Assembly: GCA_012514125.1 (NCBI GenBank)
Contig: JAAZAW010000112.1
Coordinates: forward strand, 1 to 13,987
DNA: 13,987 nucleotides
Direction of reading: 5' to 3'
Origin: Phycisphaerae bacterium
GTDB lineage: Bacteria; Planctomycetota; Phycisphaerae; JAAYCJ01
Every line of letters starts with the position of its first letter. The first letter of the stretch is position 1. Below are positions 1 to 6,533 of the stretch, in pieces. The notes under the pieces are model-generated. The model searched no databases, was not told the origin of the DNA, and saw only the letters and a program-made list of their open reading frames with translations. Position numbers and translations under genes: made by a program.

Positions 1-626
1 AGTTTGAGTTTTTCTCGAATATGCATTCGATGCGCTTCGACCGTTTTGACGCTCAGATTCAATCTCGCCGCGATTTTTTGAGTGCCGAGTCCCTGGCCGA
101 TGAGTTCGAAGACTTCCAACTCGCGATCGCTCAGAATTTCGACTCCGCTGGGTTCCGGGGCGGTTCGGGCGTTGCTTATTTTTGCGAGCATTTTCGACGT
201 GACGCGATCGCTGAGGTAAATACCTCCTTCCAGAACCCGTCGAATGGCGATGAGCACTTTTTCAGTCGCTTCTTCCTTCATCACATATCCCTTGCCGCCC
301 GCGCGCAGGACCCGCTCGGCAAAAATACATTCATCGTGCATCGAAAGCACCAGAGTCGGAAGATTGGGATATTGATATTTGGCGTCTTTTATCAGATCGA
401 AACCGCTCATGTCTTTATTGAGGGAAATATCAACCAACGCCACATCCGGATTTAACGTGCGAATCGCTTTAAAGGCTTCGATGGCATTTTCCGCCTCGCC
501 GCATACTTCCAGATCGGGTTCCTGGTCGATAAGTTCCCGAAGTCCCTGGCGAATGATCGGATGATCGTCCACGATGAGGACTTTATATTTTTTTGTTGTT
601 TGTGTTTCCGTATGAGTAGGTGTCAT
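1..626 (-). CDS. LuxR/NarL-family response regulator, 3' end cut by the window edge
   Basis: This is a DNA-binding response regulator that should be phosphorylated by the kinase encoded just upstream and then control transcription. It is read on the minus strand from ATG at 626, and 208 codons are visible. The receiver domain spans about residues 14-132: acidic pocket D20/D21 in LIVDDHP, phospho-acceptor D66 in ALVDIS, S95 in LVLSMH, and K117 in YVMKEE. A LuxR-type helix-turn-helix begins near residue 164 (LSDRELEVFELIGQGLGTQK, then SVKTVEAHRMHI). Only the last few residues seem to be missing, because the HTH is nearly complete at the edge. Its ATG overlaps the TGA of the kinase gene in an ATGA junction, so the two are probably translationally coupled and co-transcribed. 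The family and pairing are clear; the target genes are not visible. Confidence 0.93.
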   Translation of the reverse strand, partial: MTPTHTETQTTKKYKVLIVDDHPIIRQGLRELIDQEPDLEVCGEAENAIEAFKAIRTLNPDVALVDISLNKDMSGFDLIKDAKYQYPNLPTLVLSMHDECIFAERVLRAGGKGYVMKEEATEKVLIAIRRVLEGGIYLSDRVTSKMLAKISNARTAPEPSGVEILSDRELEVFELIGQGLGTQKIAARLNLSVKTVEAHRMHIREKLK

Positions 627-2599
627 GGTTTATTTTCCTTGTCATGAGGGCGACTATTTTTAAACTCGCACGTGACCATCGTTCCGCCTTTGCCCGATCG
701 CTGAACGTCAAATGACGCGCCGATCATTCTTGCGCGATAACTCATGATGCTGAGTCCTATTCCCTGATTCTTTTCCAAATCATCCGGTATGCCGATACCG
801 TTGTCCATAATTGAAAGAACGACTTTTTCGCCTCGCGTGCTCAGGTCTATTTTAACGTGCTTGGCTTTGCCGTGTTTTATCGCGTTATTCACCGCTTCCT
901 GGACAATATGGTATAAATGCGTCGCCACCGTGTTGTCGTGAATAAAGATCGGTGTTTTGCATACAAAATGACAGGTGATTCCAAAAACATTTTCAAGATT
1001 CAACGCGAAGTCCTGAAGGGCGGTCATCAGTCCGTCCGCTTTGAATTCGACCGGACACAACCCCCTGGCCAATGATCGCGCCTGGATGACCGCCTGATTA
1101 CAGAGTTTGGCGATTTTTTCCGCTTCCGCCGTTTCAGGAAGCGATTTTTCCGCGAGCTTGCGTTGGAGAACTTTGGCCAGAAAAGACAACCCCGTAAGAT
1201 TCTGTCCAAGAACGTCGTGAAGGTCCTGGCCGATTCGCTGTTGTTCCCGCTGGCTGATTTCCAGAATTTCCTGCTCGAGTTTCTTTCGCTGTGTCACATT
1301 CTGGAGTGAAAAAATCAATCCGGTGACATTATTTTTTTCGTCCAGGACCGGATAAAGACACCAGTCCCAGTACGTGATACCCCGTTCCCGGTTGTTGGAG
1401 TATTCAAACGGTTTTTCAAAGGCATGATAGGGTTTTTTGGTTTTGACCACCTTTCGAAAGATTTGTTCGTTTTCCGGGTTCGGATACAGATCGAAATGAT
1501 TTTTCCCGACGAAAAACTCCGGGGTTTTACCGTCGGCTTGCGCGTAGGCGGGATTAACCCGAAGGAAATTAAAATCGCGATCCATATATCCCACAAGCAC
1601 ATGAAACGTCGAAAAGATTTTTTCGAGCAGGTCGTTTGTTTCTTTCAGGGCTTTTTCCGTTTTTTTGTGCTCGTTTCGAGTTCGAAGGGTTGCGATTCCA
1701 TAGGCGACGTCTTCAGCCAGTTCGAGCAAAAGCCGTGTTTCCTCGGTGTTGAAAACATTGGTCTCCTGGGCGTAAATCGTCAGCACGCCGATGGTATGAT
1801 TGTCGATGACGAGTGGCAAGGCAATGAGGCTATTGATGCCGAAAGGTTCAAACTCCTGCCGAAGCCAAGCGAATTCTTCGTCATGGGCAATGTCTTTAAT
1901 CGTATAGCTGCCTTTATTTCTCAAGGTTCGATGTGTGGGAAGCAACGAAGGATGTTGCAGGATTCGCTGGCAGATAGCAGTTTGAAAGGCTTCCTGATTG
2001 ACTCCGGCGCAAGCGGCAGGTTCGACATGCACGCGATCTTGTTTTCCTCGCATCATGCCGATCCAGACCATTCGATATCCACCAAGCTCTACAATAATTT
2101 GACTGATATCTTTCAGGAACGTTTGTTCGTCGGTCGCCCGCACCATCGCATGATTCACGGCGCTGAGCACCTTCGAGCATCGATTTAACTTCTGCAATTC
2201 CTTGACATATTCTTTTCGCTCAATCGCATAATTAATCGCTCGAATCAGCAACGGGCCGTCCGCTTGACTTTTGACCAGATAATCCTGTGCTCCCTGTCGA
2301 ACCGCCCTGGCCGCCAGCTCTTCGCTTGACATACCCGTCAAGACGATAATCGCGACATTCGGATAGTGTTGTTGAATTTGTTCGAGTGTTTCCATTCCAG
2401 AACTATCCGGCAGTGAAAGGTCCAGAAGCACGACATCGTAATGATTGGACTGAAGTTGGTTCAGTGCTTGTGAAAGCGTCGAGGCAAGGCTGATCTTAAA
2501 CTGAACCGAAGCGATACTCTTAAGAGACACCTTCAGCAACAGGACGTCGCCGGGATTATCTTCCACCAGAAGGATTTTTATCGTTTTGTCTGTGGCCAC
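623..2599 (-). CDS. Hybrid sensor histidine kinase, REC-GAF-PAS-HisKA_3-HATPase
   Basis: This 658-residue NarX/DegS-class histidine kinase has an N-terminal receiver domain. The start is GTG at 2599, with AGGAGA a few bases upstream. Domains in order: receiver about 7-125 (E13/D14, phospho-acceptor D60 in VVLLDLSLPD, T88, K110); GAF-like about 145-305; PAS about 325-440 (VGYMDRDFNFLRVNP); HisKA_3 dimerisation helix about 450-515 with phosphorylatable H461 in GQDLHDVLGQ; HATPase from about 555 with N box EAVNNAIKHG (N571/N572), DNGIGIP at 599-605 and GIGLSIM at 613-619. I see no membrane segment, so it should be cytoplasmic. The leading receiver suggests it takes input from another kinase as well as signals via GAF and PAS. 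It overlaps the response regulator gene by four bases, and that regulator is its likely output partner. The ligand is unknown. Confidence 0.95.
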   Translation of the reverse strand: MATDKTIKILLVEDNPGDVLLLKVSLKSIASVQFKISLASTLSQALNQLQSNHYDVVLLDLSLPDSSGMETLEQIQQHYPNVAIIVLTGMSSEELAARAVRQGAQDYLVKSQADGPLLIRAINYAIERKEYVKELQKLNRCSKVLSAVNHAMVRATDEQTFLKDISQIIVELGGYRMVWIGMMRGKQDRVHVEPAACAGVNQEAFQTAICQRILQHPSLLPTHRTLRNKGSYTIKDIAHDEEFAWLRQEFEPFGINSLIALPLVIDNHTIGVLTIYAQETNVFNTEETRLLLELAEDVAYGIATLRTRNEHKKTEKALKETNDLLEKIFSTFHVLVGYMDRDFNFLRVNPAYAQADGKTPEFFVGKNHFDLYPNPENEQIFRKVVKTKKPYHAFEKPFEYSNNRERGITYWDWCLYPVLDEKNNVTGLIFSLQNVTQRKKLEQEILEISQREQQRIGQDLHDVLGQNLTGLSFLAKVLQRKLAEKSLPETAEAEKIAKLCNQAVIQARSLARGLCPVEFKADGLMTALQDFALNLENVFGITCHFVCKTPIFIHDNTVATHLYHIVQEAVNNAIKHGKAKHVKIDLSTRGEKVVLSIMDNGIGIPDDLEKNQGIGLSIMSYRARMIGASFDVQRSGKGGTMVTCEFKNSRPHDKENKP

Positions 2600-2680
2600 C
2601 GCCTTCTCCTGCCTTCAACCGGACCGTTGACGACAAAACATAAGCATCGATACGGTTTCCGCGAATTCCGATATCTACGC

Positions 2681-2819
2681 TTTTGATTTAATCGTGTCGT
2701 CATTTCGGACCCCTGAGAAAAGTCGAAGGAGCTTTTGCTTGCCTACACCCTGCCGCTTCGACTTTTCGCATCGCCCGAAATGTTGACATCGTTAATACTA
2801 CGACGATATTAAATCAAAA
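2681..2819. repeat. Long palindromic intergenic repeat, copy A
   Basis: A nested inverted repeat lies between the kinase gene and the end of leuA. The outer arms are a perfect 12-bp pair at 2681-2692 and 2808-2819 (ttttgatttaat). Middle arms are catttcgg at 2701-2708 with its complement at 2775-2782. The inner arms are a perfect 11-bp pair at 2718-2728 and 2756-2766 (aaaagtcgaag). The loop carries the core TTTTGCTTGCCTACACC, which recurs in copies B and C. It could fold as RNA or cruciform and may also serve as the 3' end of leuA, for which I see no classical terminator. Confidence 0.75.
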
Positions 2820-2943
2820 ACATATTATAACAAATCAAGACATTCCGGTGAATGAAAATTTCTCATCCATTTTGCCGGTTTGCCGCGCCGGTTCTTCGAA
2901 GACTTTTCTTGGCGACTCGTCGCTGATTCAGTCCTGGATGAAT

Positions 2944-4512
2944 TTATTGCTTTTTTGTCGAATTGTTTCGAACCAGGTACCGATTAACCGCCGACAGGTA
3001 CGCTTGGGCCGATGCTTCGATAATATCCGTGCTCACGCCTCGTCCGCGGATCATTTGCCCGTCGATCTGAACTTCGAGGTTCACCTCGCCCTGGGCTTCC
3101 GTCCCGCTGGTCAGTGCCCGGATTTGATAATCCTGAAGCTTGATCTTCAATTTGCAAATCCGCTGGATGGCGCGATACGCCGCATCGATCGGGCCGTCGC
3201 CGGTGGCGGCGTCCTGGAACACCTGGCCGCCGACATTTTTCAGCCGAACGGTCGCGGTTGGCATGACCTGCGTGCCGCCTGTGGTCTGGAGCACTTCAAG
3301 CTCCCAGATCGACGGCGCCACCGAACTCAGCTGATCCATGATCGAGCAGATGTCCTCGTCGTAAATATCCTTTTTCTTATCCGCCAGAATCTTGAATTGT
3401 TCAAACGCCTTGTCGATCTGCACATCATCGACCTGATAACCCAGATGGGCGAGCCGATCTCGAAACGCATGCCGTCCGCTATGTTTGCCCAGAACCAGTT
3501 TATTGTTCGATATCCCCACATCGGCGGGGCTGATGATTTCATACGTGCTCGCATTCGACAGGACGCCGTGTTGATGAATTCCCGATTCGTGCGCAAATGC
3601 GTTTTCGCCCACAATCGCCTTGTTCCGCTGCACCATCATTCCGGTCGAGGTCGAAACCAGCCGGGATGTCGGATAAAGCCGGGTCGAATTGATCTGTGTT
3701 TGTTCCTTGTAATGATCGTTACGAACCTTCAACGCCATCACGAACTCTTCCAGCGAGCAGTTTCCCGCCCGTTCACCCAGCCCGTTAATGGTGCATTCCA
3801 CCTGGCGAGCACCCGCCCGGACCGCTGCCAGAGAATTGGCCACCGCCAATCCCAGATCGTCGTGACAATGCACACTGATAACCGTCCCTGCGATATTCGG
3901 TACTTTCGCCATCAACATCGAGATCAATTCATAATACGCGTCCGGAACGGTGTACCCGACGGTATCCGGAATATTCACCGTCGTCGCGCCGGCCTCGATC
4001 ACCGCCGAAACGACCTCCGCCAGGAATCCCGGATCGCTCCGCGTCGCATCTTCTGCGCTGAATTCCACATCGTCCACCAAACTTCGGGCAAAACGCGTAT
4101 GTTCGGTCGACATTCGCAACACTTCCTCCCGGCTTTTCTTGAGCTTATACTTCATGTGGATTTCGCTGGTCGCACAAAAAACATGAATTCGTTTTTTCGC
4201 CGCATTCTTCAGCGCATCCGCCGCCGCCTGGATGTCCTTTTCCGTACACCGTGCCAGTCCCGCGATTCGCGAACTATGAACCACTTCCGAAACCGCCTGC
4301 ACCGCCTCAAAGTCGCCCGGCGACGCAATCGGAAAACCCGCTTCGATCACATCCACGTTCAGCAGTTCGAGTGCCCGGGCAATTTCAATCTTTTGCTGAG
4401 TATTCAAAGACGCTCCGGGACATTGTTCGCCGTCGCGCAGTGTCGTATCGAAAATTCGAACGACGTCCTGTTCCTGTGCTGCCGTTGATGCGGATGATTT
4501 TGTTGTGGTCAT
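2944..4512 (-). CDS. leuA: 2-isopropylmalate synthase
   Basis: LeuA condenses acetyl-CoA with 2-oxoisovalerate to 2-isopropylmalate, the committed step of leucine synthesis, in the cytoplasm. The protein has 522 residues, the usual size for bacterial LeuA. The TIM-barrel catalytic domain opens with FDTTLRDGEQCPGASLN (R26, metal ligand D27). Other metal ligands are H215 and H217 in VHCHDD and N251 in GERAGNCSLEE, with the same spacing as in the E. coli enzyme. GKHSGRHAF at 342-350 marks the linker subdomain. The C-terminal domain from about 400 is the allosteric leucine-binding region, so feedback inhibition is expected. The ATG at 4512 follows AAGGAAG at 4519-4525. The gene stands alone on its strand behind a leader with peptide-mediated attenuation, so both synthesis and activity appear leucine-controlled. 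Confidence is high; an (R)-citramalate or homocitrate synthase is less likely given the leucine-rich leader. Confidence 0.97.
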   Translation of the reverse strand: MTTTKSSASTAAQEQDVVRIFDTTLRDGEQCPGASLNTQQKIEIARALELLNVDVIEAGFPIASPGDFEAVQAVSEVVHSSRIAGLARCTEKDIQAAADALKNAAKKRIHVFCATSEIHMKYKLKKSREEVLRMSTEHTRFARSLVDDVEFSAEDATRSDPGFLAEVVSAVIEAGATTVNIPDTVGYTVPDAYYELISMLMAKVPNIAGTVISVHCHDDLGLAVANSLAAVRAGARQVECTINGLGERAGNCSLEEFVMALKVRNDHYKEQTQINSTRLYPTSRLVSTSTGMMVQRNKAIVGENAFAHESGIHQHGVLSNASTYEIISPADVGISNNKLVLGKHSGRHAFRDRLAHLGYQVDDVQIDKAFEQFKILADKKKDIYDEDICSIMDQLSSVAPSIWELEVLQTTGGTQVMPTATVRLKNVGGQVFQDAATGDGPIDAAYRAIQRICKLKIKLQDYQIRALTSGTEAQGEVNLEVQIDGQMIRGRGVSTDIIEASAQAYLSAVNRYLVRNNSTKKQ

Positions 4513-4536
4513 GATTGTCTTCCTTAATTATCGGTT

Positions 4537-4570
4537 AAAAAAAAAGCCCTGCGATTCACTCGCAGGGCTT
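4537..4570 (-). terminator. leuA attenuator: intrinsic terminator (segments 3:4)
   Basis: On the minus strand an 11-bp perfect stem (AAGCCCTGCGA at 4570-4560 with TCGCAGGGCTT at 4554-4544) closes a 5-nt loop GTGAA and runs into nine T. It sits only about 24 bases before the leuA start codon and downstream of the leader peptide, so it can only act as a regulatory terminator for leuA. No other minus-strand gene ends here. Segment 3 can alternatively pair with segment 2 inside the leader ORF. Confidence 0.93.
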
Positions 4571-4718
4571 GACAGTTTTTAAAACAAATTGAGGTTTCAC
4601 ATCTCGCTTGTCGCTATTTTTTTTATGAAACCGCTTCGATACGTCAACCCTGCGATAGGCGTAGTCGTAGCGCCGAAGCTAAAGCTAGCTCTAGAGCGAA
4701 TTTCGTCGCATGGTTGAC
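4560..4718 (-). promoter_or_regulatory. leuA leader: mutually exclusive 1:2 and 2:3 hairpins
   Basis: Read on the minus strand. Segment 1 is GTCAACCATGCGA (4718-4706), segment 2 is TCGCAGGGTTGAC (4655-4643), and segment 3 is GTCAAGCCCTGCGA (4573-4560). Pair 1:2 has 12 of 13 matches. Pair 2:3 has 13 base pairs with a single bulged G and would block the terminator stem 3:4. Between segments 2 and 3 a further 7-bp hairpin (GGTTTCA, complement at 4593-4599) shortens the loop. Ribosome stalling at the early Leu codons would cover segment 1 and free segment 2 to form the antiterminator. Normal translation to the TGA, which lies inside segment 2, would mask it and let 3:4 form. The pairings are seen in the sequence; the mechanism is inferred from enterobacterial leu, his and trp leaders. 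Confidence 0.88.
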
Positions 4719-4730
4719 TACGTGATCCAT
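4644..4730 (-). CDS. leuL: Leucine-rich leader peptide of leuA, 28 residues
   Basis: This small ORF reads ATG GAT CAC GTA GTC and ends ...CTA TCG CAG GGT TGA. It encodes MDHVVNHATK followed by a tail containing FALELALASALRLRLSQG. Six of its last 16 residues are leucine, at positions 13, 15, 17, 21, 23 and 25. Five use CTA and one uses TTA, codons that look scarce in the neighbouring genes, which favour CTG, CTC and CTT. The start is preceded by a purine-rich AGAAAAGAAA, a weak ribosome binding site. The peptide lies about 40 nt after the predicted transcription start and ends about 130 nt before leuA. Its role is to sense charged tRNA-Leu by ribosome stalling; the peptide itself probably has no function. 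Reading frames extending further upstream run through the promoter and a repeat and are not credible. Confidence 0.88.
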   Translation of the reverse strand: MDHVVNHATKFALELALASALRLRLSQG

Positions 4731-4775
4731 TTTCTTTTCTTTCACAGGGCGTTTAAACAAATATCGACCTTCATA

Positions 4776-4804
4776 ATTATGGCAAATCACCGCTGCAATG
4801 TCAA
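4776..4804 (-). promoter_or_regulatory. Sigma70-type promoter of the leuL-leuA unit
   Basis: On the minus strand there is a perfect -35 TTGACA (4804-4799), a 17-base spacer and a -10 CATAAT (4781-4776; five of six matches). Transcription should start near 4769, giving about 40 nt before the leader ATG and an attenuated transcript of roughly 230 nt. Its strength fits a system regulated after initiation, not by an activator. Confidence 0.82.
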
Positions 4805-4821
4805 GTTGATATTTTTCGACA

Positions 4822-4954
4822 TCGTTTCGCCCCTGCGTCTGCGGTCCCAGAGAAAAGCCCAGGAAACGTCCCTGCAACGTCACCTTTTGCGGTCCCTGAG
4901 CCTGTCGAAGGGACATTTGCTTGCCGACGCCATGTCCTTTCGGCAAGCTCAGGG
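4822..4954. repeat. Palindromic intergenic repeat, copy B
   Basis: The core is a 23-bp inverted repeat with three mismatches: ccctgagcctgtcgaaggg and flank at 4894-4916, complement at 4932-4954. The 15-nt loop at 4917-4931 carries TTGCTTGCCGACGCC, the motif shared with copies A and C. The left part (4822-4893) is more diverged. It lies directly upstream of the leuA promoter. The arm sequence resembles dispersed palindromes seen in many bacterial genomes (CCCTGAGC-TGTCGAAGGG type). Confidence 0.72.
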
Positions 4955-5069
4955 ATCAAGAAATTAATAATGATGCAATAATATTAAAGAAAAGTTTTGT
5001 AAATCCCCGCAAAAAGAGAAACGATGCCTGTTGTACTTCCTTGTGGCAAAAATATAAGTATAAATGACT

Positions 5070-5215
5070 ATGATCGTCAACAGTGTGATTGTGGAAGTCC
5101 ACCGTTGCGCCGTTGACCTCCCCCGCGCCCTCGTTGACTTCCCTCATGGTCTCGTTGATGTCCCCACAGCGTCGGTGATCTCCCCGACTGCCTCGTGGAC
5201 CTCCTCGATTCGATG
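5070..5215. repeat. Seven-unit 21-bp tandem repeat, possibly decayed heptad-coding DNA
   Basis: Seven adjacent units of 21 bases (one of 20) begin at 5070, 5091, 5112, 5133, 5154, 5174 and 5195; the last five mostly start GTTGAC/GTGGAC and continue TCCC. Read on the minus strand each unit encodes seven residues: HRIEEVH, EAVGEIT, DAVG-DIN, ETMREVN, EGAGEVN, GATVDFH and NHTVDDH. The 20-base unit at 5154-5173 breaks the frame between DAVG and DIN. No start codon with a ribosome binding site is evident, so this is either a pseudogene remnant or a non-coding minisatellite. The stretch 4955-5069 is AT-rich and shows nothing else I can name. Confidence 0.6.
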
Positions 5216-5344
5216 ATGCTTCTTTTCGGCGATGCCGAAACCGTCGGGCCGGGGCTTTGCGGTTTGATCCGGCTGAAAACGCTGGCGAACCTCCCGGCAA
5301 TCTGATAAACTCGCCGGCACTTTTTGAGAGAGAGTTATTTCATC

Positions 5345-6223
5345 ATGATGACCGGAACGCAACTGGACAATGGATTGCTTTACGCAGGCCTGGGGGTGTG
5401 GGGAATTCTTCTCATCCGCTGCATCCGGCATGGCAACTTTCTGCGGATCGATCCGAAACCCGATCCGTCGGCGATTCATCTCAACTGGCAGCTTGTCGCG
5501 CTGGTTCTGGTTTTTTTTCTTATGATCAGCGGTTTGATTCGTGAGGTTTGGTCTGTTCTGCGAATCCATCCCGACGGACCGCCCGAACTTCGCGAGCTGA
5601 CCTTCCAGATGCTGACCGACTGTGTCGCCAAAACCCTCGCCGCGATGGGAATGATCGTGATTTTACAGCGGACCATGACCGGTCAAACCTTCTGGGGCGG
5701 GAAAACCCTCTTTAAATCCGACAAGCCCGGCCGGGTGACCTTCTGGATAAAACTGCCGGCTCTGGCGATGGTGATTTATCTGGCGGGCTTTCCCTGGATC
5801 AACAAATTCCTGCTCTGGATCGGCGTCCTTTTGGCCGATAAGGTCTTCAACCTGTCCGCTCCTCAAGGCCACCAGGTCTTTCAATTACTCAACAGTCCCC
5901 ATAGTTCTCTGGTCATCAAAACTTTTCTGATTCTGCTCGCCGGCGTGATTTCGCCGATCGCGGAGGAACTGTTTTTTCGGGGCATGGTCCAGAATCTCGC
6001 GTATAAAAAATTCCGTCACACCGGCTTGGCCATAACCCTTACCGCCGTGATCTTTACAGCCGTTCATATCCCCATGTATCATCAGTTTCTTTCTCTCTTT
6101 GCCTTGGGGCTTGTTCTGGGTTGGAGCTATTACCGCTTTCGCAGTTTGCTCGTTCCGATCGCCGTGCATATTCTGTTTAACGCCACCACCCTGATTCTGT
6201 GGTCGCTGGGGTTTGCGGAATAA
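5345..6223 (+). CDS. CPBP-family intramembrane metalloprotease (Abi/Rce1-like)
   Basis: This 292-residue multi-pass inner-membrane protein belongs to the CPBP family, whose characterised members cleave CAAX-prenylated proteins or peptides within the membrane. Hydrophobic segments lie near residues 12-25, 48-66, 92-108, 136-164, 190-206, 226-242, 247-262 and 267-288. The family motifs are all present: EELFFR at 207-212 (EExxxR glutamates), H241 in FTAVHIP, and HxxxN at 275-279 in VHILFN. These are the expected zinc or water-activating residues, so it is probably active. I chose the ATG at 5345, ten bases after a GAGAGAGAG ribosome binding site; TTG at 5324 is in frame but falls before that site. 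No partner gene is adjacent. The substrate is unknown; in bacteria the family includes bacteriocin-immunity and processing proteins. Confidence 0.9.
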   Translation: MMTGTQLDNGLLYAGLGVWGILLIRCIRHGNFLRIDPKPDPSAIHLNWQLVALVLVFFLMISGLIREVWSVLRIHPDGPPELRELTFQMLTDCVAKTLAAMGMIVILQRTMTGQTFWGGKTLFKSDKPGRVTFWIKLPALAMVIYLAGFPWINKFLLWIGVLLADKVFNLSAPQGHQVFQLLNSPHSSLVIKTFLILLAGVISPIAEELFFRGMVQNLAYKKFRHTGLAITLTAVIFTAVHIPMYHQFLSLFALGLVLGWSYYRFRSLLVPIAVHILFNATTLILWSLGFAE

Positions 6224-6486
6224 ATCCCCTTCAAGTCGCCATAAAGCCCCACATCAATAAAAGTAAAACATTTTTGATTTTAAAAGCCATATTCCCGATG
6301 ATACAATCTTCGCTCAAACCGCCGATAGAATTAAAATCCATTGTTCCGAAATGCAATCCGCCAATTTTGGAAAAGCCTGGGGAATAAGCCTTCGTCTGCA
6401 TCGTGTGGGAGTTTCCAAAAAGGCAAAATTCGATCCTGATAAATTGCCTCAAGTGTAAACAAAATATGATTAAGCGGCAAAAAGCA

Positions 6487-6524
6487 CAGGCCCCTCGGTT
6501 GGCCCACAGGTCCGCAGGGGCCTG
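6487..6524. terminator. Bidirectional terminator between the CPBP and parvulin genes
   Basis: A 9-bp perfect stem caggcccct/aggggcctg (6487-6495, 6516-6524) encloses a 20-base loop. On the minus strand it is followed by TGCTTTTTG, ten bases after the parvulin stop codon; on the plus strand by ACCCTATTTTT. It separates convergent genes. The remaining interval 6224-6486 is AT-rich with no gene I can support. Confidence 0.7.
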
Positions 6525-6533
6525 ACCCTATTT

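Noticed and set aside
2848..4488. 546-codon open frame on the plus strand
   Set aside because: It lies antisense to leuA, whose motifs are complete; the frame is rich in Arg, His and Pro, as expected for the shadow of a real gene, and shows no family features.
4513..4800. T-box or other leucine-sensing riboswitch
   Set aside because: I found no T-box consensus element or specifier loop, whereas the Leu-codon leader peptide and alternative stems explain the terminator fully.
4644..4946. 100-codon version of the leader ORF
   Set aside because: The extra 72 residues run through palindromic repeat copy B and the predicted promoter; the 28-residue version starts after the transcription start.
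5144..5569. 141-codon minus-strand frame upstream of and overlapping the CPBP gene
   Set aside because: Most of it is antisense to the CPBP coding region; only its last part covers the 21-bp repeats, which are reported separately.
6231..6452. 73-codon minus-strand frame in the gap after the parvulin gene
   Set aside because: It lies beyond the terminator, has no clear ribosome binding site and resembles no family I know.
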